From Callaeas wilsoni (taxonomy: Eukaryota > Chordata > Aves > Passeriformes > Callaeidae), in NCBI GenBank assembly GCA_013398955.1, contig VWPU01004998.1, forward strand, positions 62,001 through 126,000: a stretch of DNA of 64,000 nucleotides. Direction: 5' to 3'. The notes below the pieces were generated by a model. That model had not been told where the DNA came from. It worked only from the letters and a program-made list of their open reading frames with translations, and searched no databases. Position numbers and translations under genes: made by a program. Shown in pieces: positions 1 through 11,195 of the stretch (the first letter of the stretch is position 1; each line of letters starts with the position of its first letter).

Positions 1-681
1 TTATGAAATTTTTTTCAAGGATTTTTAAATTCTTGGAAACTTAAGTCGATATTCATGATCCCTGTTTATCTGAGAGAGTGTTGTCTTCCATACATTTGCT
101 ATTGAGTGTGCCACATTGAAACTGTCTTAATTAAACAACTGCTAAGAACTACGAGGGACACTTCATTTCTACCAGGTTTTTAAGGGCTTGAGTATGTGTG
201 TATTTCCTTTCTCCATAAGCGATTTTCATATTTCCTAACTGTTTGTGTTTACTGAAAATCTCTCCTTGTTTTCTAGTAAAACTGTAGTTTGTTACGCAGA
301 TGCTGTGCTGCGGGCACGCCAACATCAGAATATGCACTGGTTGATTTATTCCTCCTAATAAAATGAGAATTTTATACTACTCTAAAAATTTGATTTAGTA
401 GCATTTCCTGCATCCCAAAATGTCAAATTTTATCCCGTTCCGTCAATGTATTTAGTTAGTGCTTGTGTACAGTACTTGTATTTGAATGCAAAAAGATGAG
501 CTACTTCAGTCTTAAGGTTGCCTATCTAAAATTGCTTAAAAAATAAAAAAGGTCAATGAACAATACTAATGTGTTGTCTTAGCACCTGCAGACTTACTAA
601 TGCTCCATCATAGAGGTCAAAGGCAGGAAATTGAATTAATTCAGAGAGCTCCTGGAGTGTAGGGACTAACTCCATTTAAAC
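1..681. other. Intron sequence, nothing recognised
   Basis: AT-rich unique-looking sequence with short A/T runs. No repeat, exon or structured RNA seen. Confidence 0.6.
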
Positions 682-967
682 TGATGCCTTGTAGAGGCTG
701 CCCTGGAGCGGAGGCTAGACAGAGTGAAAGGATAAAGGGCAGGTATTTATTGAAAGGCCTTCACAGGGTACACCTTGGGCAGGGCAGGAGTCTCACAGAG
801 ACGACACCCAGGATGGACACAGTCACACGTTTTTCGGACAGATATAAGTTTTGTGCATTTGCATATCAGAGGTTAATCGTCCAATTACAGCTTCAAGCAG
901 TGGAGGCCCATTCTCTCAGTTTGCTCCCCCCAGCTCACTTTTGTTTACATTTCTCGGGCCTGAAACA
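682..967 (-). mobile_element. Solo LTR of an avian endogenous retrovirus (ERVL-type candidate)
   Basis: Read on the minus strand this looks like an LTR: it opens TGTTTCAGGCC and closes GGCATCA, giving TG...CA ends. It contains an octamer ATGCAAAT, a TATA-like ACTTATAT, and a poly(A) signal AATAAA (plus-strand TTTATT at 746-751). After that comes a CT-rich stretch with TCTGTCTAGCC and CCAGGGCAGCCTC, typical of avian ERVL LTR 3' ends as I remember them. The length is about 286 bp. The 5-bp flanks (taaac and gtgaa) do not match, so the target duplication is lost or the edges are slightly off. No internal retroviral gene is adjacent, so this is a recombined solo LTR lying antisense in the CTNND2 intron. 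The family assignment needs a repeat library. Confidence 0.65.
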
Positions 968-2588
968 GTGAAGTGTCCTTGATTCTCAGGCCTAGAGAGG
1001 AATTGTTGTGTCTGACCAAAATGGGAAAAGCAATTGCTAACATTCCATGTGGAGTTCAGAGTTATACACTAAAGAATTGCAAGATTACAAATATATGAAA
1101 ATATAAAAGCTAAAATCCTAAGGCATCAAAACCTATGAGGTAATTAAGTGGTAGGTGTGGAGTCTTCTGCAGAAGGCAACCTTTTCCTCATAAAAGTGTG
1201 CTGAAACACCAGAGCTATGTGTAATTTTGTTGCCTGTCAGGTCTGATAAGCAGCCATGGATGACTACCTCTGTATTTTGCTAAAAGCCCAGGGCTTTGAC
1301 AGCATACATGGAGACTTCTTTGATTGAATTTTTGAAATAGTTCAAATGTTGCACTGAAATATTTTCACCAAAATAGGGAGCTATTATTGCTGCATTGACT
1401 CAGATTTAGTTTACATGGTCTGTAGTGTATTGTGAGTAGTTTACCTTTCAGATAAAATTTTCTGATGCATACAGTAAACGTATCTATATGTGGATATTGC
1501 CTGTCATCTTTATTTAACATCAGGCTAAAGGGATGCAAAAATTACCAATAGAAAAAGACTCTGACTTCACTGAATTAGTAAAATTAAGTGCATTAGTGAT
1601 AAAAAGCAACCAAGAATAGATAAACTAGCAGGATAGATGTCTAGAGGGTGAGGGGACTGAGTGTGTGACTGAAGAAAATCCCTAAAGCACCTGGGTTTGC
1701 TTCACTGTTTTCACGAGATGGAATTAACTTTGCAATTTGACTTCAGTTTTGCAATGCCAAGTCTATAACTCACTTTGGGCCCGGGTTAGTACCTGCCCTT
1801 TTTTTGTTCTTTCTTTTCTTTGCAGGGTGTCTGTGGATGAAACATTTTTCATTACAGCAATAAGTTATCTGTCCAATCATTGCTTGCAAGAGGTAGAAGG
1901 GTAGAGATTTAGATTGTGATTTCATTTTGTGTGGAGCTGAGAGCAGTGAGCCAAAGAATGCTTCTCTCAGTTATCCTGAAAGGCATGGGCATATTCTGTG
2001 CCTCACACAGGCGCGCACATGTGCTGCATACACAAGTGGTATCTACACTTGCCCTTGTGCCTTGGGCCTACGTGAAATATGAACATAGCAAGTACATGGA
2101 AGCACAAAGAGAAAATTATGTAAAATAGAAACAAAGAGTTGTAAAAGTATGGCAAAAAAAGATTATGACTAATGTGAACATAATTATATATGGCTAATAT
2201 ACAATTAAAATTGTATATACAGGGTATATTAGATAAATGAAAAAAAATTTTAGATTAGGAAGTTATTCTTCTGATTAAGAATTTTCAAAAATCTTGATAA
2301 AGTTATCAGTTCCTCTTGGTTTTAAGGAAGAGTTGCAGGGCTAATTACTTTAAACCTCTTTCAAAGCGGAAGAATTTGATGTATCATCTTAGATGCAAAT
2401 GATTCTCTCGTAAGAAATAGATTCAAAATACTTGTACAAATATTAAGTTCTTAATGTAAAATATTAATTTCTGAGAGTGCAAATAAAATTATAAATAAAG
2501 CTATATTGTAGGATGAGAGAGTATAAAATAGAAGTCAAATATTTCACTTCTGAGGAAAAATCTAGTAATTAAGAGCTAGAAGTCTGAG
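968..2588. other. Intron sequence, mostly unremarkable
   Basis: Unique-looking AT-rich DNA between the LTR and the nested inverted repeat. A pyrimidine tract ending in ctttgcag (about 1800-1825) resembles a splice acceptor, but the sequence after it has no good donor or matching open frame. Confidence 0.55.
2197..2218. repeat. Short AT-rich inverted repeat
   Basis: Ten bases (atatacaatt) pair perfectly with aattgtatat across a 2-nt loop, inside a strongly AT-rich stretch (2150-2240). No function is implied. Confidence 0.5.
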
Positions 2589-2667
2589 AAAACAAGTATG
2601 TTGTTTGCTAACAAAATTGTTGTTAGCAAATACTAAAGATACAGTCCAAAAAATACATACTTGTTTT
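2589..2667. repeat. Nested inverted repeat (12-bp outer and 11-bp inner stems)
   Basis: Two perfect stems are nested. AAAACAAGTATG (2589-2600) pairs with CATACTTGTTTT (2656-2667). Inside it, TTTGCTAACAA (2604-2614) pairs with TTGTTAGCAAA (2620-2630) around a 5-nt loop. The right side carries about 25 nt unpaired between the stems. It could be a small foldback element remnant or a chance structure in AT-rich DNA. Confidence 0.6.
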
Positions 2668-2915
2668 TATCCTCTCTTGATGGACACACATTAATTAGCC
2701 TAACTGGGTATTGCCAAGTTTTCCATTTGGCTATGGGTTTGTGAAATAGCACTGTTGCTGCTTAAAGTATTGTGTTTAGTAATAGAGTAAGTAATACTGA
2801 GAAAAAGTTTCGTACTGTAATAAAATACTGTATCCTGATGGGTGCTTGTATTTTCAGACACGTTGTGAAAATTTCCTATATTTCATGAGTCACATCCACC
2901 TGTTAGTTTTCACTG

Positions 2916-3925
2916 TCATGGAAATATATAATAGTTTGTGTTGGAAGGGGCTTTTAAAGATCATCTCATCCAAACCCCATGCAAGGGACATCTTCAGCTA
3001 CTCAGAGGCCCATCCAACCTGTCTGTGAATGTTTCCAGGGATGGGGCATCTACCAGCTCTCTGTGCAAATCACTCTAGTGTTTCAGGAGCCTCATAATTA
3101 GAAAAAGTAGTCCTTACATCTAATATACATTGCTCTCCTTCACTTCAAAACCATTACCCCCTGTCCTATCACAACAGGCTCCACTAAAAAGTCTGTCTTC
3201 ATCTTTCTTAGAAGCACCCTGTAAGTACTGAAAGGACACCATGAGGTCTCCTTGGACTATTTCCTCTCCAGTCTGGACAAACTCAACTCTCTCAGCCTGT
3301 CCTGCAATCATCTTTGTGACTGTCTTGTAAACCCATTTCCTGTCTTTCCTGTGCTGAGGATCCCAGAGCTGGATGGAGTATGCCAAGTGGGGTCTCACCA
3401 GTGCGGAGGAGAGAGGCAGAACCTGCTGCCCATATTTCTTCGGATACAGCCCAGGATACAGTTGGGTTTCTGGGCTGCAAGTGCACATTGTTGGCTCGTG
3501 TCCAGCTTTTCGTTCCCCAGCAGCCCCAAGTCCTTCTTGGCAGGGCTGCTCTCAAGTCCCTTCATCTCCCAGCCTCTATTGATACCAGGGATTAGCCTGA
3601 CCCAGGCACACAACTTTGTACTTGGTGTTGTTGAACCTCATGAGATTCCCATGCACCCACTTATCAGGTTTGTGCAGGTTCCTCTGGATGGCATCCCGTT
3701 CCTCAGGCATGTCAGCTGCACCATGCAACTTGGTGTCACCTGCAGACTTACTGGGAGTGCACTCAATCCCTGTGTCTGTTGTTGATGGAGACGTTAAACA
3801 GTCCTGGTCCCAGTATGGACCCCTGAGGGACATCACTGATTTCTATTCAGGTATTGAACCATTGACCATTACTCTCTGGATATGACCATCTGAGCAATTC
3901 CTTATCCACTGAACAGTCCATCCGT
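2916..3925 (-). mobile_element. CR1 LINE fragment, 3' end, about 1 kb, antisense to CTNND2
   Basis: This is a 5'-truncated CR1 non-LTR retrotransposon. Its 3' end lies at the left (tcatggaaatatataatag, then gttggaaggggc), and the body runs rightward into the end of the reverse transcriptase ORF2. Broken minus-strand frames contain the CR1-typical strings [56 protein letters not shown] and [18 protein letters not shown], in shifting frames. That pattern of shifted frames shows an old inactive copy. The plus-strand 177-codon open frame over it (3252-3785) is only its antisense shadow. It is the longest CR1 in the window. Confidence 0.93.
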
Positions 3926-6900
3926 CACTGTTACGGCAAAACGTATTTGAGTCTCCTACAGTGTATTCACTGTCAACAGTGATTTACTTCCACTTTTTGT
4001 ATCTTTTGTATATAACCAAAGCATTAGTGTGAGAGAAAATTGCATATAACTGTCACTACAGTGGAACATGCTATAGTGTATGATGGAATTGTAAATAAGT
4101 GAACCCTGTGGAAGAAGTGCTCTGCAACCTCCATCTTGTGTTGCTGTTTCCTCCAGGAAATTGCTGTTGCATTTTTTAAATAGCTGCTGTAAAACATATG
4201 TGATGATGATACAAGATACTTCAGCTGATTTAAATACAAATTCTTCAGTGAATTGCGTATTATGTGTGTCAGCATGGAATTTAGATAAATGTTTTATCTA
4301 CCATGCCTTACCAAATCTCTCAAAAAATGTGCTGCTGCCTTGTTAATCAATTGAAATTTGAGCAGGGATGGTTAATGTTCCATAGTCACACGGCGTAAGG
4401 AGTTAAAGTCTTGAAAGTGAATGATTAGTGTTTAATTCAGAGTATACAGAACTATTGGTATAGACTTAAGAAATTGTATAAACTCAGCGTACATTCCTAG
4501 AAATGTATCAGAACTAAATGCTTAAAGGACTTGCAAGGTGGTTTATGTTATGTTTGCTAGTTCTTCTTCATCTCAACTTAGCTTCTCAGGAGATTTACAC
4601 CACTCTTCTAAAACTTTTGAAGTAAGAAGGTCATATGCTGATCTTAAGGTCAAATAGATGGTGCATAGCTCCTTAACAGTATCTTAGATTGTCTTTTTGT
4701 GAATGTTTTACTATCAGGATACCATACATTCATTTTATTATACTTATTTGAGCAAGGACATTGGTGAAACAACAGGTATCTGTTAAAACTAAACAAAGGA
4801 GATAACTCAATCAAAGTCTGACCAATACCTATCATTAATAACTAGGTAATTTAGCAAATGAATATGGATCATTTCAGTCTTCTATGCATATTCTCCTGAT
4901 GGGGGCAGAACAGGGATGAAAATAAGGCATGGAAAAAATTCTGTGTTGTATATATCAACTGGCAACCCTTTTTAGTGATTTCTCTTACTGAAAGGGTGGA
5001 CTTGGAATGCAAATAAGGCTTGCAATCCTCTGATCCAGGAGGTTGTAGGTTATATTAAAATACTCCATCAAAGAATTAATATAGCTTTAAATACTGCATA
5101 GTTACTCACCTGTGTCAGTTGGTGCCATACAAGTACTTGATCTTTATTGAAGAAATATATCCCCAAAATATATGTAGAAAGCGTAGAGGAAGTGAATTTT
5201 TGCAGCTATAATTTATATTTGTCAATGTAGCATCTGCAAAGAACTCAAGACATTGAACCATCATTAAAAATGCAAATGAATTCTTATCTTTTCCAAACAC
5301 TGATAGTGGATGAGCTGTGATAAGGCTGGCTCTTTGCTACACAGTGCATAAATCTGCAAGCTGTGTCAATGTGAGATGGTTGTTGTAGGATCATTTAGGC
5401 TGATGCAAGCGGTAATGCAATTCCTGAAGCCTGGACCTCTATTAAGCTATATACTCTCATCAGAATTGTCTAGGTCTTTCACATATAGCTAAACATAATT
5501 TCATTCACTGAAATTTTTTCTGAGGTGATGTTATGCCAAGGTCAATTGATGTCCAATAAAAAGTAGAAGCATCTCACATGACCCAGGATGACGTGTAAGT
5601 AGTAAAGCATGAAAGAAAAATAGTTTATTAGAAATTGAAATGGAAGTGTTTTTTAAAGAAAGTTGTTTCATTATAGGTTCACTATAGATAATTATATGCA
5701 TGCCCTTTAGAATTTTAGAAATAAAATGAAGACTTATTTGATTACAATACCTATTAAAGACATACAAGATATAATAGCTCCTGGCACAGTGGAGGATAAT
5801 ACAAATGAGGATCTCTTAGGCCCTAACCTGCACAAAGGAAAGGTGTAGGTTAGTGCCTAATAATGCTACAAACACAACTTAAGCTGCATAAGCTGTAGGA
5901 AGGTGTACCAGTCCAGAGATTCTTTTAACCTTTTCTAGTTAATGGTGATGTCATGATTTTATTTCTCCACTGATTATGTGGCCATTTTGGTGGCAGATAT
6001 GACTTGTCAGCCTTAGTTCAAATCCTTCTGGACAAAATGTGTGAATATAATATTTACTGTGTCTTGAATAACATTGTTTTAGGTCTCATCTTTCACCTAG
6101 TTTTGCTTTGACTGAACCATCTCTTTTAAAGAAATTATAGCCTAAGACTCCTCAAGTAGATCCTTAGACTCTGCTTGGACAGCTGCTTCCTATGGATTTC
6201 TTGTATCTGGAGTGTACCTGAAGTGACCAGCTCACATTCCAGTTCCTCAGTGAAGAAAAACAGTTCCTGGTTCTACCTTGACTCCCAATTTACATTTAAG
6301 GATGCAAGTCTGCACTGGACTTGGGGAGACTTGAAATCTTAGATAAACACAGGTTTTAAGCAGTATTGTGATTTTCTCAAACCAAACTGCTCATATGATT
6401 ATGCTGTGGTTTTTTTATTGACCGATTTCCTTTTGATTAATGAAAAAGTCCCTGCTGTGTGGTGCTTTGAAGTTCTCCCTGGATAGTTAGAGGGCTTTCT
6501 CAACAATACTCTGGGCAATCTTTTCGTCTGAGAAATATTTTTTTCTGTACAGGGTGTAGCAGTAAGAGACAAACCATTGGTTGACCATAGTAATATATCT
6601 CTGTTAATTAATCTAAATCTCATTTTACTCTTCAGGAAAGGTGGGGTAAGGGCAGGGGAAATAGCCCTTCATCAATTTTCCCCCTAACTGAGAAACGTTC
6701 CTCCTTGATTCCAGAGTGTTTGATCATCTGAGTGTATTTGTTGCACAGACCGTGTGCTCACTGACAGGCCATTTGTTGAAAAACAGCCAGCATGGAGATC
6801 ACTTAGTCCAGTGGCTCAAATCAGTCCAGGGTGTCACTTGTGTTCACCCAAGCGTGGCAGGTCTTGGTGCACCCATGGAACTGATGGCTGACATCCTGGA

Positions 6901-9148
6901 TGTACACACAGATAAATCCCTGATACCCAGCCATGACTGATTTATAACTTCCTCTTTGATTCACAGTTCTAATTTAAGCTTATGGATCTGGACACATACA
7001 CCTTCCTGAAAATGCACATCCTACATTAGAATTGTAGGGAGAAGTAGGATAGGACAGATGTAGAAGAAAAACATTGAAAACGCATTGATGTGTTAAAATC
7101 ACAGCCACATCCATGGCAAACACTTCTCTCTGTCCTGGAGGATGAAGGAGGCACATGTTGCCATAAAATTGGCCTCATTCACCCTTCTGAAAATGTTTTC
7201 AGTTCCCTCCTTGTAGGTTTTCTTCTTTGGCTTCCAGGTAACAACCTTGTCTGAGACAGGCTCAGATCTTTTTTCAAATGAGCCCTTAGGAGAAAATCTG
7301 CCATTGGGCCACTATCAAAGACTGGTACCTGGCTGTTAGAAAGTTTGCTTTTATCCTTATCACAGCTGTGGATAACATGAGCTCTTAGGCTTACAGCTCA
7401 TCCTTAAACGTGGTTAGCCTGTGGAAACTCGTCTATAAAAGGTTTCTAACTGTGGAACAGGCTTCACAGGTATTCTAGGAAAGTGACTTGACCTCAAATA
7501 ATACATAGCAATGGGTTAACACTGGAAACTGAAGAAAGTTTCGTAACAAAGTTTTTGATCTTGGGATTCCTAGGAGTACGTCTTTTATTTTTTTTTTCTT
7601 CATTATATCTAGGGAGCTCTCTTGTGAGAAGTTCGTAGAAGGGGATAGAGATAAATAGTACAGAATTTACCACTTTCTATTATCTTTATAATGGCAGTAT
7701 GAAAGAAAGAGACAAATTTGGGATGAATTTTCCTTTGCTATAGCTATCCCCACACCAACTGATTTCTTTTTAAGGCAAATCTTATGGTTAACAGATAGTT
7801 AGGAAGAACTGATGGTGCCTGGATTCCTTTGAGACATGACACTGGAGGATGCAGAGGCTTCAGAGGCTGCATGTGGATGTACACTTTACAGAATAGCCAA
7901 GAGCTGTGTTGAATGCTGGAAGTCATGCTGGTTTTCTAAAATTGGACATTTTGTGAATTTAAGGTGCGGAATGGGCTGCACTAAGGAATTTTCCTTGCAG
8001 GTAACATTCTGTCTCTTCTCTCATATGTGTTAATCATTTCAATAACTAAGCCACTGTTATTGGCCACTTTGTGAATGATTGAAGTGCTGCTGTCTTTAAG
8101 CCTTCAACTCACTGCTATTGACATATTTATTTAGGAAGAGCAGTATTTTCTCTGAGTTTATATAAGACAAAAGCATCATTAATTGAACTTCATATGGTGG
8201 GCAAGGCAGTCCGAGTTTAAGTAGATAAGAAAACCATGCATGCATATTAGCAAAGGGTTGTGAGGTAGTACTTATTGTGAACAAAACAGCAGTAAAAGAG
8301 ATACTCCGTTTCATTCTCATCTGTTCTGCCCCCAGCCTGTATTGTTGTTTGTCTTATATAAATAAATCTGATTATTTCTGTTCTGAAAATGTCCCTTGAA
8401 TTAGGATCTGTCCTCATTTTTCTAATTTTTCTAAATAATAATAAGAACTAGTATCAGTAAGGCTCCTAAGAAAATACCCAACAAGAAATGAGATTCAGTG
8501 AAAATAGTAATTAATACTAACAAGCATTCCTATATTGCAGCCTGGAAAATCCATAGGAATGGTACTGAAAAAAAAGTTCCAGGTGGTTATGGCATTAGCG
8601 TCTGTCCCACTGTCCCACCCATAAAATTCTGTACAATGTCCATCAGTCAGAATAACAACAGTATATTGCTGCACTGATGAGAGTAGAGGTGTCTCATGAA
8701 AACAGAAAACTTGGTTCCAGATTATTGTTGGATCTGTCAGATAAACTACCAGGGTTAGGTACTGTAACTAAAGAAGTCATAAATAAAAGCCTTGTCAGAG
8801 ACTGATACTGTTATAAAAATTCATAGTTATGTAGATTATATACTTGTGGAAGATCAATAGTACATAAAACACTGCAGTAATTACCATTCTCGTTAATATA
8901 GTATGTGTCTGCAGAAAAGTGGTTAATTTATGACCCAAATGCTATTGAAAGTAATAAACATAATGCCCTGGAAAACTACATGAGCAACTGTCATACAGAA
9001 ATGATGCTTTAGACCTTGGAGAATGTCTTCAAATATTTTCATAGCTACATGTAGTCATTAGCTCCTACAGTTGGTACAGGATAATTGCCTTTGATAGTGT
9101 GACACTGATGCCATATTATGTGCCAATTATTCTTATGCCTACTCGATG
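3926..9148. other. Intron sequence, nothing recognised
   Basis: About 5.2 kb of AT-rich sequence between two antisense CR1 copies. Open frames here are short and look like chance. No LTR, SINE or exon pattern was identified. Confidence 0.55.
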
Positions 9149-9500
9149 TCATGGAATAGTTGATGTTGGAAGGGACCTCTCTAGCAGAACCACCTGAATC
9201 TACTTGTCCATAACCATGTCCAGGCAGCTCTTGAATGTCTCCAGGGATGGAGATGCTACAGCCTCCTTGGGCAAGCTGTGTCACAACTTGGCCAGTACAG
9301 AAGTGTCTCCCGATGTTCATGCAGCACTTTCTGTGTTTCACCTTGTGCCCATTGGCTCTTGTTCTGTCCCTGGTCACCACTTGCAAATAGTCTGGCTCCA
9401 TCTTCTTTGCACCCCCCCTTCAGGCTTTGCTAGCCACTAATAAGATTCTCCCCTGAGCCTTCCCTTCCCCAGGCTGAGCAGTCCCAGCTCTTACATCTGG
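9149..9500 (-). mobile_element. CR1 LINE fragment, 3' untranslated region, antisense
   Basis: The left end reads tcatggaatag then gttggaagggacctct, the reverse of the CR1 3' terminus. It is followed by ctccagggatggagatgcta, cttgggcaagctgt and gctcttgttctgtccctggt, which track the CR1 3' region in order. It ends around the block corresponding to ccttccccaggctgagcagtc. About 350 bp survive, with several small indels. It is inactive. Confidence 0.9.
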
Positions 9501-10845
9501 TGACTTCCATACTATGAGGTTATGCCCTTTGGATGCTCCTAGTTAATTTGAAACACTGTTTGCCAGGCAAATGATGCTTCAGTTATACGGTAAAATACTG
9601 CAACAGGCATATAATATCTTTAAAAGCATTATTTGTGGTTTCTTTACAAATTGTTTTAAACAATTCTAACTGACATTATTTGAGTAAAAAAGGTGATTCT
9701 GTGTTCTTCTTGATGTCACTGAGAAGTAAAATTTGTTTGTAGCATAACATAATATTACATCTCCCACAACATATTTCTCTTGTCGTGTTTGTGACTAGTC
9801 AGTATAATCTGATGAAGGACCTTTTATCATTTTTATTATTGAACATTTGATTCAGTAATACAAGGAAAGAGGGTTCATAATGGTATATCCCAGTGGTTCT
9901 TGATTTTATTGTAACTTCTCAAATTTTAAATAATTAAGTACACTTCGGACTTAAGGATTCTTTTTATTTTGGACACATCAGGTCCAAACCTCAGCTAAAT
10001 AGATGGGTGTATCCATTCAGCCTTAAGTATAAGTTTCTTCATGTAAAGGTTATTTTTGCTTATATATCCCTATATGCTGGGATATTGAAAGAAAAAATAT
10101 AAATGTCTGAGTGCACCAATTGAATTGCTTGGCTGTATCAATATTGATATATAACACAGGATTTCCTGATACTGAGATAATTTTAATCAGTTAAGTTCGT
10201 ACAGTGTACTGAAGGTTTTTGTTTTGTTTCCCTGCAGCTCTTGTGTTACCTGACATATTAATTACTAGCATACTTTTGCAGCTCTAGGCAGAATGTCTTA
10301 GTTTGTTCTATGGCAGATTTTAAATTCTGTTTATCATGGTTTGATTTTTTTTTCATTTTTGTGTTTTGACTGCTCATTTTTTCTGCTTTTCTTCCCATAC
10401 TACTTACAGAGGGGCCCCAATACCACAGAGTGCTTACCTGCATCCAAATCTAAAGGCAGCTGAGTTATCATGATTTATCCATGCAGAAGCAAAGCAGCAC
10501 GAAGCTGTGTGTGACACTGTTATGTTATAAACTGCAATTCGTTACTTGGCTGTCCTGCTACATCAGATAATTGATAATCTGATGCCTTTCCTATCCTGCA
10601 CTTGTACCCTAGTGACAAAGAAATTAGCTGCCAAACAGCTGCTGTAAAACAAAACAAAAGAAACACAAAACAAACAAACAAAAAAACCCCAAAACAAAAC
10701 TAACCCTGGAGGTGGGTACTCATTGAAAAGAATATTTTTCATTATTGCCTTTCCACCCTCCACTTCATTTAATCACTCGTGACAGTTGTCTCATGTCCTG
10801 CAGTTCTTTCCATTTTACACACAATTTAAGTTCTGCATCTGAAAT
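9501..10845. other. Intron sequence with an A-rich simple repeat
   Basis: AT-rich intron; the only named content is the (CAAA)n-like tract at 10645-10700. Confidence 0.55.
10645..10700 (+). repeat. A-rich (CAAA)n-like simple repeat
   Basis: A run of aaac, aaaac and caaa units about 56 bp long ends in aaaaaccccaaaacaaaac. It is low-complexity sequence, not the tail of a recognised retrocopy. Confidence 0.8.
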
Positions 10846-11195
10846 GGAATAACCCCATCCAGCAGCACGGCTGGGGCTGCCTGGGTGGAAAGCAGCTCAG
10901 AGGCCCTGGTGTACAGTAGACATGAACCAGCACTGACAGAATGAAAGGCAATGGAAGGAACTGCAGCACCGCCAATTCTGATTAGATATTGTGGCTTCTT
11001 TTATTTTCACCACGAGAGCAGTCAGGTTTGGGAACAGGTGCACACTTTGGCTGTGGAATTTCATCCTCATAAATATTGAATCCTCACAGAAACACAACCT
11101 TGACAACATCATCTAGCTGGACCTGTTCTGAGCAGAGAGCTGGGCTAAATGGTCTTTATGGGTACTTTGTAACCTTAATTTCTGTAGTTTCATGA
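10846..11195 (+). mobile_element. CR1 LINE fragment with internal deletion, sense orientation
   Basis: The left part (aaccccatccagcagcacgg, then gggctgcctgggtggaaagc) matches the late ORF2 coding region of CR1. The right part (ctagctggacctgttctgag, then gctgggctaaatggtcttta) matches the CR1 3' end in sense orientation. Between them most of the usual 700 or so bases are missing, and about 60 bp of unrelated-looking sequence (near 10985-11030) sits in the gap. This suggests one old copy with a large deletion, though two separate insertions are possible. Confidence 0.75.

Noticed and set aside
3252..3785. 177-codon plus-strand open frame
   Set aside because: It lies wholly inside an antisense CR1 copy and is the shadow of decayed ORF2; it has no independent coding evidence.
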